Source: FEN-1191 sp964528845 (GTDB lineage Bacteria > Pseudomonadota > Gammaproteobacteria > Steroidobacterales > Steroidobacteraceae). Taken from it: a stretch of 64,000 bases of DNA. The position numbers and the translations under genes are program-made. Under the pieces are notes generated by a model. The model saw only the letters and a program-made list of their open reading frames with translations, searched no databases and was not told the origin of the DNA. Location of the stretch: the NCBI GenBank assembly GCA_964528845.1, contig CAZGVE010000005.1, positions 62,001 to 126,000 of the forward strand, written 5' to 3'. Shown one piece after another: positions 43,441-52,688 of this stretch (positions are counted from its first letter, which is position 1; every line of letters starts with the position of its first letter).

Positions 43441-44367
43441 ATGCTTAGAGAATATTCTTTATATAAAATCTATACGGCCTTGCCGGGGCGCGGTTGGCGT
43501 CATGCCGGCCGGGCAGGAGTCGCGCTCGCCGGCCTGCTGTGGGTGGCCGTGGCTGCACCTGCGGCTACGGCTNNNNNNNNNNNNNNNNNNNNNNNNNNNN
43601 NNNNNNNNNNNNNNNNNNNNNNNNNNNNNNNNNNNNNNNNNNNNNNNNNNNNNNNNNNNNNNNNNNNNNNNNCGGCTACGGCTGCGATGGGCGCAGCTGG
43701 CGCTGCGGATGCTTCAGCGGCGCGTATCGAGTCGGCACGCCGGTGGTACCAGAACGTCGAGGCATTCTGGACCGTGGAGATTGCCGCACTCGGCGGCCAG
43801 TACCAGGGCGCGACGCTGCTCTTCTATGAGTCACCGCTGGACCGCGGCTGTGACGTTGCAGGTCCGCTGCGCGGCCCGTTCTACTGTCCGGCCGCCGCAA
43901 CGGTGTACCTCGACCAGGCGTACCTGCAGCGCCTCGCGGGAGCCACCACGGACAGTACGCGCGCGGCGCTCGGATACGTCGTGGCCCATGAGCTCGCCCA
44001 TCATATCCAGGGGCTCGTGGGCACTACCCTGCTCGTCGACCAAGCCCGGTCCCGCAGCACGCGCGCCCTCGCGACCCGCACCCTGACGACCTACGAGCTG
44101 CAGGCTGACTGCTACGCCGGCCTGTGGCTGCGCTGGGCGGGGCAGCGTGGCAACCTCGTCGCGCCGCCCGACCCAGCAGGATTGCTGGACGCCATCGCGG
44201 CGATCAGCCCGCGAAGCGACGCCAGTCGCACAGTGCCGGGACCGTGGCTCGATCCACTGACCCATGGCACGCGGGCGCAGCGTCTCAAATGGTTGCAGGT
44301 GGGCCTCGACAGCGGCGACTTCAACGCCTGCGATACCTTCAGTGCCGAGGCCGCCGGCAAGCTGTAG
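43441..44367 (+). CDS. Neutral zinc metallopeptidase (YpfJ-like), containing an assembly gap
   Basis: A secreted or membrane-anchored zinc peptidase. The zinc site is VVAHELAHHIQG, with a downstream Glu in YELQADCYAGLWLR, as in the PF04228 family; ESARRWYQNVEAFW and CPAAATVYLD are other family marks. A 100-N gap splits codons 44 and 45 onward; an 11-bp identical flank suggests overlap. Collapsing it keeps the frame. The ATG at 43441 lies in an AT-rich, promoter-like stretch, and a TTG at 43480 would give a cleaner signal peptide (LPGRGWRHAGRAGVALAGLL). The true start is unresolved. Confidence 0.8.
   Translation: MLREYSLYKIYTALPGRGWRHAGRAGVALAGLLWVAVAAPAATAXXXXXXXXXXXXXXXXXXXXXXXXXXXXXXXXXXATAAMGAAGAADASAARIESARRWYQNVEAFWTVEIAALGGQYQGATLLFYESPLDRGCDVAGPLRGPFYCPAAATVYLDQAYLQRLAGATTDSTRAALGYVVAHELAHHIQGLVGTTLLVDQARSRSTRALATRTLTTYELQADCYAGLWLRWAGQRGNLVAPPDPAGLLDAIAAISPRSDASRTVPGPWLDPLTHGTRAQRLKWLQVGLDSGDFNACDTFSAEAAGKL
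43573..43672. other. 100-N scaffold gap inside the zinc peptidase gene
   Basis: The left flank ends and the right flank begins with CGGCTACGGCT (43562-43572 and 43673-43683). The overlap is short and Ala/Thr-rich, so real repeat sequence could be missing; the reading frame is kept if the overlap is merged. Confidence 0.9.
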
Positions 44368-44396
44368 CGGCGGGAGTCGAGTGGCCAGCTGCTATC

Positions 44397-46521
44397 ATGC
44401 TTGAAATGTCCTCGCCCCTGCCCCTGCCGTTCCTGCGCCACGTGACACGCGAGCAGCTCCTGCACGCGCTGTACGAGGCCGCCGAGCTCGAGCACAACCT
44501 GATGTGCACCTATCTCTATGCGGCCTTCAGCCTGAAGTCCGACATCGGGGAGGACTTGAGCGCGAGTGAGGCCGAAGCCACGGCACGCTGGCACCGCGAG
44601 ATCGTATCGGTCGCGATCGACGAGATGAGCCACCTGACGGCCGTCTGGAACATCACGTCCGCGCTCGGCGGCATGCCGCGATTCGGTCGCACCAATTTCC
44701 CGCTCGACGCCGGGTATCTGCCGGCCAGCGTGACGGTGCGTCTCGCACCATTCAGCGAGGCCGTCCTGCAGCACTTCATTTTCCTGGAGCGACCGCACGG
44801 ATCGGGCGAGCCCGAAGGCGAAGGATTCGCGCCCGAGCGCATGTTCGAGCGCGGCGCACCGGCGCCCCGCCTGACACCGATGGGCATCGACTATTCGACA
44901 GTGGGCGAGTTCTACGTCGCGCTGGCTGCGGGTCTGCGCGCGTTCGCGGAACGGATCGGCGAGTCCGCCGCCTTTTGCGGCGACCCGGCGCAGCAGCTCT
45001 CGGCGCAGCAGATCGATCTGCCCGGCGCGCAGCGTGTGATCTGCCTGAAGACGGCGCTGGCCGCCTTCGACTCGATCGTTCGGCAGGGAGAAGGCGCGCC
45101 GGGCAGCTCGGCCGGATCGCATTTCGAGCGCTTCACTACGATCCGCGCCGAATTCCGGGCCCTCAAGCTGGCTAATCCGGCGTTCGCGCCGAGTCATCCG
45201 GCCGCCACCAATCCAGTGCTGCGCCGTCCGCCGCGCCCGGAGGGCCGCGTCTGGATCGAACACGAGCCGGCAATCGCAGTGGTGGATCTGGCCAACGCTT
45301 CCTATGGGCTGATGCTGCGGCTGCTGGCCTACTCATACGCGCTGGCCGCGCCGGATTCGGACAAGGCGCTGGCGGTGGATTTAGGGTTAGGTCTCATGCG
45401 CCTCGTCGCGCTGCTCGGTGAGCAGGCGGCGCGATTGCCGGCGGGTCCCTCCAATCCCTCCTGCAATGCTGGCATGTCCTTCACGACGCTGCGGGACGCT
45501 GCAGCCCTGCCCCCTGGACCGGGTGCTCGCAGGTTCTTCATTGAACGCCTGACGGAACTCGCCGAGGCTGCGAGCGCGCTGGCCATCGGGGGCGGCGCAC
45601 GACTGCAGACCGTCGCACGCGGATTCGTCGCACTCAGGGATCAGGCGGGCCGCCAGCTCCAGCTTTCTAGCACCCCCTCGGCGGCCGCAACGGCGACGAC
45701 GGTGCCGNNNNNNNNNNNNNNNNNNNNNNNNNNNNNNNNNNNNNNNNNNNNNNNNNNNNNNNNNNNNNNNNNNNNNNNNNNNNNNNNNNNNNNNNNNNNN
45801 NNNNNNNACGCCAACGCCGACGCCAACGCCCGTGGCTGTGCCGACGGCAGCCGAATCACCCGCTGCGACTCGCGACGGCGTCGCGACGGATGGCGTCGAG
45901 ACCGTCGAGGGACGCGCGCTCACGCTGCTGTTCGAGGCGCGCCGCTGCATCCATTCGCGCTTCTGCGTGACTGGCGCACCGACCGTTTTCCTCGCCAATG
46001 TGCAGGGGCCGTGGATCCATCCCGATGCGATCGACGTCGAGCGGCTCGCCGCGATCGCACAAGAATGCCCCTCCGGCGCGATTCGCTATCGGCGCAAGGA
46101 CGGCCGTCCCGACGAGACCGCGCCGCCCGTGAATCTCGCGGCGATACGCGAAGCCGGTCCCTACGCGTTTCGCGGCCAGCTACGCCTGGACGGCGTGGCC
46201 GCCGGATTTCGGGCGACGCTGTGCCGCTGTGGAGCATCGAAGCACAAGCCATACTGCGATGGTTCGCACCACGAGGTCGGATTTGCGGCCAGCGGTGAGC
46301 CGACCAGCGGCCCCACCGACATGCTGCCGGTGCGCGATGGCGTGCTGGCCATAAATCCGCAGCCGGATGGACCACTGCAGGTGCGCGGCAATCTGGAGAT
46401 CACGAGCGGCACCGGGCGCGTCGTCGCGCGCGTGACCGCGACGCGACTATGCCGCTGCGGCGGCAGCGCGAACAAGCCGTTCTGCGACGGCACGCACGCG
46501 CGGATCGGGTTCCGGTCGTAG
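44397..46521 (+). CDS. Ferritin-like / 4Fe-4S / double CDGSH iron-sulphur fusion protein, containing an assembly gap
   Basis: A protein of about 700 residues. Residues 1-430 form a ferritin-like domain of the VioB type (HVTREQLLHALYEAAELEHN, WHREIVSVAIDEMSHLTAVWN). After a Thr-Pro repeat linker (TPTPTPTP) split by 100 N, a divergent single-cluster 4Fe-4S domain follows (EARRCIHSRFC, AQECPSGAI), then two CDGSH zinc-finger-like 2Fe-2S sites: CRCGASKHKPYCDGSH and CRCGGSANKPFCDGTH. The two flanks are in the same frame if the gap is a multiple of three. Such modules bind iron and redox clusters; the overall reaction is unknown. It follows the zinc peptidase by 29 bp. Confidence 0.8.
45708..45807. 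other. 100-N scaffold gap at a Thr-Pro repeat
   Basis: The right flank begins with alternating ACGCCA/ACGCCG units encoding Thr-Pro, so the assembly probably broke in a longer tandem repeat. Its true length is unknown. Confidence 0.9.
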
Positions 46522-46554
46522 GGTTGCCGGACCGAAGGTCGGAAGGCAGCGGCC

Positions 46555-49185
46555 ATGCAGGCCGAACGATGGCGACAGTTGAAGGAGGTCTTTTCCCGGG
46601 CGAGTTCCCTCGACCTGGAAGCGCGCCAGGCTTACCTTGACGAGGCATGCGGCGATGACCCGTCGCTGCGCGCCGAAGTGGATGCCCTGCTGCACGCGCA
46701 CCAGGCGCCGGATGCGATTCTCGACCGCGTCGCCGCCGACTACGTGCCGGCCGAGGCGCTCGCACCCACCGAGGATCGGTGGATAGGTCGCAGGATCGGT
46801 GCCTACGAACTGGTCGCCCACATCGGCCGTGGCGGGATGGGCGATGTCTATCGTGCGCGCCGAGTGGATGCGCAGTTCGACAAGGAAGTCGCGATCAAGC
46901 TGGTGCGTGCCGGCTTCGACACGGCATCCGTCATCAAACGCTTCCAGTACGAGCGCCAGATCCTGGCCTCCCTCGAGGATCCCAACATCGCTCGCCTGTA
47001 CGACGGCGGGACGACCGAGGATGGCATCCCCTATCTGGTCGAGGAGCTGATCGACGGGGTACCGATCACCGAGTATTGCGATGAACGCGGACTGGGGCCG
47101 GCCGAGCGTATCCGCCTGTTCCAGTCCGTATGCGCGGCCGTACAGTTCGCGCACCGGCGCGGCGTCATTCACCGGGACCTCAAGCCCGGCAACATCCTGG
47201 TCACGAAGGACCGTGTGCCCAAGCTGATCGATTTCGGGATCGCACGGCTGCTGGATCAGCCAGCGCAGGTGGAAGCGACGCAGCTGCGCCCGATGACCCC
47301 CGAATACGCGAGCCCCGAGCAGGTGCGCGACGCTGTCATCACCACGGCGACTGACGTTTACTCGCTCGGCGTCGTGCTGTACGAGCTGCTCACCGGCAGA
47401 ACACCTTTCGCCGGGATGACGGGCAGCGCGCACGATTTGAGCCGTGCGATCTGTGAGACGGCCCCGATGCGCCCGAGCGCGGCGGTGCTGCTGCCGCGGG
47501 AGTCGCGCCGGGATGGCGCTCCGATCCTGCTGTCGGCGGCGGAAATCTGCGCCCGACGTCATGCGACTCCGCAGAGTCTGCAGCAGCAATTGCAGGACGA
47601 TCTCGACAACATCGTGCTGACGGCTTTGGAGAAGGAGCCCGAGCGGCGCTATGCCTCGGTAGAGCAGCTCGCGGAGGACCTGCGCCGCCAGCAGAACGGC
47701 CTGCCGGTGACGGCGAGCGCACCACGCTGGGGATACCGTACCTCGAAGTTCATACGCCGGCACCGGGTCGCATCAGCGGCCACAGTGCTGGCAACGCTCG
47801 CGGTGCTCGCCGGTATCGGCGCCACGCTGCGCGAGGCGCAGATCGCCCGACACCAGGCCAGCATCGCGCAGCAACAGCGACAACGGGCAGAGCGACGCTT
47901 CGACGATGTGCGCAAGCTGGCCAACGCGCTGCTGTTCGAGATTCACGACTCGATTCGCGATCTACCGGGTTCCACGCCGGCACGCAAACTGCTGGTCACG
48001 CGGGCGCTCGAGTATCTCGACAGCCTGAGCAAGGAGGCAGGCAGCGACAGCTCTCTGCAGCGCGAGCTTGCGACGGCCTATCAGAAAGTGGGGGACGTTC
48101 AGGGCCAGTCGCGCGAGGCCAGTCTCGGAGACCGCGCCGGTGCGGAAATAAGCTACCGCAAGGCTTGCGAGCTGCGCGAGGCGCTGGTGGCCGGAAATCC
48201 GCGCAGCGCCGAGCTGCGTCGCGACCTCGTCCAGAGCTACGGCAAGCTCAGCGATCTGCTGCGCGACAAGGGCGACCTCGCCGGATCGATGGAGTACTCA
48301 CGACTGCAGATGGATTCCGCCGAGGCCGTGGTCCGGATGGATCCCACTAATGCCGATACCCGCATCCTGTTCGCCACGTACCGCATGGACCACGGCTACA
48401 AGCAGGCCACGGTCGGTCGCGAGCGCGCGGCAGGATTGGAAAATCTGCGGCAGGGGAGCGCCCTGCTCGAGCAACTGGCACTCGAGCGCCCGCAGGACAC
48501 CTACGTTCACCGTGTGCTCGGCCTCAGCTATAGTCGTGAAGCCGAGATCCTCGAAGACGAGGCCGATAGTCGACCGCGCGCCCTGGCGCTGTACCAGAAG
48601 GCGCTGGCGGTGAGTCAGGCACTGCTGGACGCGGATCCCAACAACACGGACTACGAGCGGATTGTCGCCTTCGACAAATTCGACATCGGATCGGTGCTGA
48701 TGCGATCCGGCCAATGGGACGGGGCAGTGAGCTGGGACCGCAGGGCGCTCGCAGACTTTCAACGCCTCGCCACGGCAGATCCGGCCAGTCAGCTGTTCCG
48801 CCAGGACACCGCCGAGGTGCGCCGCGAGCTCGGACAGATGCTGTTGCAGACCGGGCAGCCTGCCCAGGCGATCACCGAACTGCTCCAGTCGCTGGAGGTC
48901 GTGGCCCCGATGACTGGGGCGTCAGATCCGATGACGGCGGAAGGACGCGTCTTGCTCGACGATCAGTACTGGCTCGGGCAGGTGCAGCTGCGGCTGGCCA
49001 CGGCTCCGCAGACCCCGGATGCGCAGCGACGCGAGCATTGCAGTGCCGCCCTCGACTGGTTCCACAAGGCACTCCCGGGACTCGAGACGCTGCGCGCGCG
49101 TGTCGGCACGGATGCGGCGCCGGACGAGCACATCCGGCAGATTCGCGCCGCGCGCAGCCGGTGCCAGGCGGCCCCGGCGGTCTAG
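46555..49185 (+). CDS. Transmembrane Ser/Thr protein kinase with TPR-like sensor region
   Basis: An 876-residue kinase. A short helical lead (about 70 residues) precedes the kinase domain (about 83-375): GRGGMGDVY loop, VAIK (Lys115), HRDLKPGN (Asp208), DFG (226-228) and an APE-like SPEQ segment. A single transmembrane helix near residues 402-423 is followed by a periplasmic region with TPR-like helix pairs (SLQRELATAYQKVGDVQG, AVSWDRRALADFQRL). Kinases of this layout are often paired with ECF sigma factors; here the sigma gene is convergent and the two stop codons share CTAG. Confidence 0.9.
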   Translation: MQAERWRQLKEVFSRASSLDLEARQAYLDEACGDDPSLRAEVDALLHAHQAPDAILDRVAADYVPAEALAPTEDRWIGRRIGAYELVAHIGRGGMGDVYRARRVDAQFDKEVAIKLVRAGFDTASVIKRFQYERQILASLEDPNIARLYDGGTTEDGIPYLVEELIDGVPITEYCDERGLGPAERIRLFQSVCAAVQFAHRRGVIHRDLKPGNILVTKDRVPKLIDFGIARLLDQPAQVEATQLRPMTPEYASPEQVRDAVITTATDVYSLGVVLYELLTGRTPFAGMTGSAHDLSRAICETAPMRPSAAVLLPRESRRDGAPILLSAAEICARRHATPQSLQQQLQDDLDNIVLTALEKEPERRYASVEQLAEDLRRQQNGLPVTASAPRWGYRTSKFIRRHRVASAATVLATLAVLAGIGATLREAQIARHQASIAQQQRQRAERRFDDVRKLANALLFEIHDSIRDLPGSTPARKLLVTRALEYLDSLSKEAGSDSSLQRELATAYQKVGDVQGQSREASLGDRAGAEISYRKACELREALVAGNPRSAELRRDLVQSYGKLSDLLRDKGDLAGSMEYSRLQMDSAEAVVRMDPTNADTRILFATYRMDHGYKQATVGRERAAGLENLRQGSALLEQLALERPQDTYVHRVLGLSYSREAEILEDEADSRPRALALYQKALAVSQALLDADPNNTDYERIVAFDKFDIGSVLMRSGQWDGAVSWDRRALADFQRLATADPASQLFRQDTAEVRRELGQMLLQTGQPAQAITELLQSLEVVAPMTGASDPMTAEGRVLLDDQYWLGQVQLRLATAPQTPDAQRREHCSAALDWFHKALPGLETLRARVGTDAAPDEHIRQIRAARSRCQAAPAV

Positions 49186-49796
49186 CCGGTCAGTTCGCGC
49201 TGCAGCCACGCGCGCGCGAACACCCAGTCCCGCTTCACGGTCGCGACCGAGATGCCCAGCACCTCCGCGGCTTCCTCCAGACTCAGACCGCCGAAGAAGC
49301 GCAACTCGACCACCTGGCCCTGACGCTGATCGAGCTTCTCCAGGCGCGAGAGCGCGGCATCGAGCGCTTCCATATCCAGCGTAGCATCCTGCGCCAGCAC
49401 ATCGACACCGGCGGCGTCCACGCCCGCTGTCGCGTCAGCGGCCAGTACTGCCTCCAGATCGACGGCAGCCCGCTGACCGCGCTTGGCCGCGCCGCGGCGG
49501 CGAGCGTAGTCGACCAGTATGCGCCGCATCATCTGCGAGGCCAGGCCGAAGAACTGTGCGCGGGAGCGCCACTGCACGTTGTTCTGATCCACCATGCGCA
49601 GAAAGGCTTCATGCACGAGTGCCGTCCGCTGCAGCGTGTGGGCGGTACGCTCGCGGCGCAGGTGCCGCTGCGCGATCGCGCGCAGCTGCTCGTACACCAG
49701 CGGATACAGCGCGGCCAGAGCCGCCGGATTGCCCCCGCTCCAGTCGAGCAGCAGCCGGGTAATGTCTGAACGCGATTCGGAGACCGGCGGTTCCAT
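49182..49796 (-). CDS. ECF-type RNA polymerase sigma factor
   Basis: A 204-residue sigma factor. Region 2 lies near YPLVYEQLRAIAQRHLRRER and ALVHEAFLRMV; region 4 has the HTH LSLEEAAEVLGISVATVKRDW. The sequence matches the TIGR02999-type group usually encoded beside Ser/Thr kinases. ATG 49796 is chosen; ATG 49832 lacks a ribosome site. It is convergent with the kinase gene, sharing the CTAG at 49182-49185 as both stops. The kinase may regulate it, as proposed for similar pairs. Confidence 0.88.
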   Translation of the reverse strand: MEPPVSESRSDITRLLLDWSGGNPAALAALYPLVYEQLRAIAQRHLRRERTAHTLQRTALVHEAFLRMVDQNNVQWRSRAQFFGLASQMMRRILVDYARRRGAAKRGQRAAVDLEAVLAADATAGVDAAGVDVLAQDATLDMEALDAALSRLEKLDQRQGQVVELRFFGGLSLEEAAEVLGISVATVKRDWVFARAWLQRELTG

Positions 49797-49949
49797 CTTG
49801 AAGGCCCGACCCCTCGGCGGGGATCTGTACATGGCAGCTGGGTACCACGCGGCAGTACGGGGGGTCAATCCGAGGAGGTCCGATTGAACAGAATAGGCTC
49901 GGGGGAGGTCGGCTAATTCGCCGTCTGCGGCTGACGGTCGCGCCGCGCA

Positions 49950-49970
49950 CCGCTGCGGATTGCGCAGCGG
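49950..49970 (-). terminator. Hairpin downstream of the hypothetical secreted protein
   Basis: CCGCTGCG and CGCAGCGG form a perfect 8-bp stem with a 5-base loop, 25 bp past the stop of the gene at 49995. There is no clear U-run, so it may be Rho-assisted. Confidence 0.45.
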
Positions 49971-49994
49971 AGGCACTGGTCATCGGCGGCGGCT

Positions 49995-50711
49995 TCAGCC
50001 GCCCTTGCAGTGCTTGGCGTTGGCGAGCTGGACCAGTCGTGCGAGGCGTGGGTTCGCGGTCAGCTGATCGCCGGCGGAGGACGCCAGGTCGGCCGTCATC
50101 GTGGTCATGCGCTGTTCGGTCGGGCGCCGCTCCGCCGCCATCTCATCACTCATCGCCTTGTTCTGCCGCTCGAAAGTCTGCTGCAGATGCGACGCCGTGT
50201 TCGGGTGGACGACCCCGGCGGTCGCGACCTCGGTGGCAGTATCCGCGGCACCTGCGGCGGCCACCGCAGCAGACTGCGCCACGACGGTCTCCGTGACCTT
50301 GGCCTCCTGGCTCGCGAGCATCGCCTGCTCCTGGGAGGCCGCGGCTTTGCCCTCCGCGACCGTCTTCTGATCCGGGACGACATAGCTTTGGGTCTTCAAT
50401 TCCGCGGCGATCTGCTGGCAGCTCATCTGCTCGTCGCCCGGCCGCGCAGCGCCGGGATCCGATGCCGCACTCTGGTAGGCCTGCTGCGCAGCCATCATCT
50501 TCCTGCACGAGTCGGCGCTGAAGACCGCAGCGGCCGAACTCGGCAGATGGTCGCAGTCCATGGCTGCGGCTGCGGGTGGGTGCTGACTCGCCCGCGAAGC
50601 CGCAGGTGACCATGGCGACTGCGCCAAGGCCACGGGCGCGACGGCGGTCCAGCAGGCCAGGACCAGCGTCGATGCCGTTCCCCTGCAGTTATACGATGTC
50701 ACGTTGCGCAT
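49995..50711 (-). CDS. Secreted Ala-rich hypothetical protein
   Basis: A 238-residue protein of unknown function. It has a signal peptide (NCRGTASTLVLACWTAVAPVALAQ), paired Cys residues (MDCDHLP, DSCRKMM, MSCQQIA, AKHCKGG) and a long Ala/Gln/Glu-rich helical middle (DQKTVAEGKAAASQEQAM). The start at 50711 has GGAGG five bases upstream. Four conserved-looking Cys could form two disulphides in the periplasm. It stands between a hairpin terminator and the DapA-like gene. No family was recognised. Confidence 0.65.
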   Translation of the reverse strand: MRNVTSYNCRGTASTLVLACWTAVAPVALAQSPWSPAASRASQHPPAAAAMDCDHLPSSAAAVFSADSCRKMMAAQQAYQSAASDPGAARPGDEQMSCQQIAAELKTQSYVVPDQKTVAEGKAAASQEQAMLASQEAKVTETVVAQSAAVAAAGAADTATEVATAGVVHPNTASHLQQTFERQNKAMSDEMAAERRPTEQRMTTMTADLASSAGDQLTANPRLARLVQLANAKHCKGG

Positions 50712-50833
50712 GGCGGCCTCCTCGCCTTTCCCGATAACGCGCAGGGGAATGGCGAAACGGCTCAACGACCGCGTCGAGCTGGAGGTGATCCCCTCAGTTG
50801 GAGGCGATTGCCCCTTGGGAGGGCCGGCCACGC

Positions 50834-51859
50834 TCAGGCCACCAGGAACGGCTTCACGTAGCTATCGAGCGCCAGCTTGATCTCCGCCTTCTGCGCATCC
50901 GTGATCGGCCCCTCGGGGCGCCGGCGGCCCATCCGGGGCGCATCCGGTGGCGGCGGATTCACGCGCATGATCGCGCCTTCCGGGAACACGCCGCGGGCAA
51001 TGCAGACGTACTCGTTCGCACGCGGTATCGAGTCGAACGCAAGGAAGCGCCCGAACACGTCATAAGCGTCGCGCTTCTTGCCCGCCTGGTACAGATCGAA
51101 GCACTTCTGCAGCACGTCGGAGAGCCCGACGTAGGGGCAGGTGCCGAGAAAGCCCTCTTCCAGCTCCGCGAAGAAGGTGTGGCCACCGGCGCCCGAGAAG
51201 TCCTCGAGGGTGCCACCAGTCCTGGACAGCAGTCCCGGGGCACGCTGCAGCGGATCACCGGCCTCATCCTTGATCGCCACCAGCGTTGGCACGGCCTGGT
51301 ACAGCGCGACCAGCGTATCGACGCTGACGTCCCCAACGGCCTGGACCAGCATCGGGAGATTCGAGGCCGAGCCGAGCGCCTTGAAGTAGCTGATGATGGC
51401 GTCGTCGGAGACGCCCGGGGGAGTCAGCGAAATGATCGCATCGGCACCCTTCGAGCCGGCGTATTTCGCGTACTCGAGCGACTTGTTCAGGTCGAAGCCT
51501 ACCGTCTGTACGCCAAGCACCACGGCCGCCTTGCCCTTGACCGACAGCAGCGCATCCGCGCCGGCATGCCATTCATCCGACGTCAGCGTCTGCCATGCGC
51601 TCGCATTCTGCGGCCAAGCAATGCCGGCAACCTTGCCGCGATTGAGAAATTTCTGCTGGGAGACCATGGAGTCCAGATCCAGCTTGTTGTCGGGAGTACA
51701 GGGCGACCAGCCGATCGGGAACACGCCTGCGAGCGGCTTGCCGTTCGGAGACTTCTTGATCGCGGCCGCGTTGGCGCTGCCTATTCCGCCCACCGCGAGG
51801 GCGCCCGCCACGGCGCCCGCAACCGTCAGAAATGAACGCCGGTTCGTCGTAATCGACAT
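50834..51859 (-). CDS. Tat-exported DapA/N-acetylneuraminate lyase-family protein
   Basis: A 341-residue TIM-barrel protein. Residues 1-40 are a Tat signal (TTNRRSFLTVAG). The Schiff-base Lys is in VAIKDEAGDP, as in DapA/NanA. The family Tyr of the TPYY motif is not seen: the matching segment reads ISLTPPG. The N-terminal FPIGWSPCTPDNKLD replaces the usual substrate loop. The start at 51859 is within an in-frame longer reading. A palindromic site E lies 97 bp upstream. Export and loss of Tyr suggest a changed substrate or a non-aldolase role. Confidence 0.78.
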   Translation of the reverse strand: MSITTNRRSFLTVAGAVAGALAVGGIGSANAAAIKKSPNGKPLAGVFPIGWSPCTPDNKLDLDSMVSQQKFLNRGKVAGIAWPQNASAWQTLTSDEWHAGADALLSVKGKAAVVLGVQTVGFDLNKSLEYAKYAGSKGADAIISLTPPGVSDDAIISYFKALGSASNLPMLVQAVGDVSVDTLVALYQAVPTLVAIKDEAGDPLQRAPGLLSRTGGTLEDFSGAGGHTFFAELEEGFLGTCPYVGLSDVLQKCFDLYQAGKKRDAYDVFGRFLAFDSIPRANEYVCIARGVFPEGAIMRVNPPPPDAPRMGRRRPEGPITDAQKAEIKLALDSYVKPFLVA

Positions 51860-51955
51860 GGATGATCCCCCGTTGTCGTGTGCCATCTTGGTATTCGCGC
51901 GACGACCTCAGTGTTCGCCAGGGTCTCCGGCTTTGTCAAGAAACGGTGTTTCAAC

Positions 51956-51971
51956 AATTGGGATTAATACA
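51956..51971. promoter_or_regulatory. Palindromic operator candidate, site E
   Basis: AATTGGGATTAATACA on the plus strand matches the consensus of sites A-D at most positions, including the invariant G6 and ATAC. It lies in an AT-rich stretch between the GST and DapA-like genes and starts 97 bp upstream of the latter. Confidence 0.5.
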
Positions 51972-51980
51972 ATATTAGAT

Positions 51981-51995
51981 TGCCGCCTCGCGGCA
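51981..51995 (-). terminator. Hairpin after the GST gene
   Basis: TGCCGC and GCGGCA form a 6-bp stem with a 3-base loop, five bases past the GST stop and followed on the minus strand by AT-rich sequence. It could act as a terminator for the GST transcript. Confidence 0.5.
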
Positions 51996-52000
51996 TTGCC

Positions 52001-52636
52001 TTAAGGCGCTGACGCGACGCCTGCCATCAGCGCCTCGCCCTGCGCGATGGCACGCGCATAGGCGGGGCGGGCGCTGACGCGCGCCAGCAGCGCTTGAAAC
52101 GCCGGACGCGGCTCGAGCGTCTTCGTCATGAGTCCGAATCCAAGCTGCGCGCCGACGTACAGATCGGCGGCGCTGAAGCTTGGCCCGAGCAGATACGGTC
52201 CCGGGCTCAAGGCCTGCTCGAGCACGTCGAGCACGTGCTCATAGCGACCATAGCCCAATGCCCCGGCACGCTCGGGCGCCGGCCGCTCCAGCATCCGGTC
52301 GATCATCGAGGAGTCGACGCAAGCGGCCGCGAAGAACATCCAGCGCAGGTACGCGCCGCGTGTGCGCTCCCCGATGGGTGGGGCCAGTCCGGCCGCCGGA
52401 AATTCATCGGCCAGGTAGGCGATGATCGCGCCGGTCTCGGTGATCACGGTCCCGCGGTGCACGAGGGCTGGTAGCTTGCCCATCGGGTTGATCGCGAGAA
52501 ACGTCGATTGCTTGTGCTCACCCTTGTCCAGATTGACCAGCTGCACGCGGTAGGTCGCACCGACCTCCTCGAGCATCCAGTGCGCCATGCGCGCCCGCGA
52601 GCGCGGCCAGTGATAGAACACCATCTCGTCCGCCAT
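52001..52636 (-). CDS. Glutathione S-transferase
   Basis: A 211-residue cytosolic GST. The N-terminal thioredoxin fold has MVFYHWPRSRARMAHWMLEE, the cis-Pro in NPMGKLPAL and the glutathione-gamma-Glu site ITETGAIIAYL. The C-terminal helical domain has SAADLYVGAQL, the N-capping box motif. The start MADEM at 52636 begins the fold. It lies 52 bp after the amidohydrolase gene on the same strand. It may detoxify electrophiles formed by the catabolic region. Confidence 0.87.
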   Translation of the reverse strand: MADEMVFYHWPRSRARMAHWMLEEVGATYRVQLVNLDKGEHKQSTFLAINPMGKLPALVHRGTVITETGAIIAYLADEFPAAGLAPPIGERTRGAYLRWMFFAAACVDSSMIDRMLERPAPERAGALGYGRYEHVLDVLEQALSPGPYLLGPSFSAADLYVGAQLGFGLMTKTLEPRPAFQALLARVSARPAYARAIAQGEALMAGVASAP

Positions 52637-52688
52637 GCTGCCCCCGTCTGGTGTTGCGATAGTCCGCGGCCGCCCCGCAGCCGCGGGA

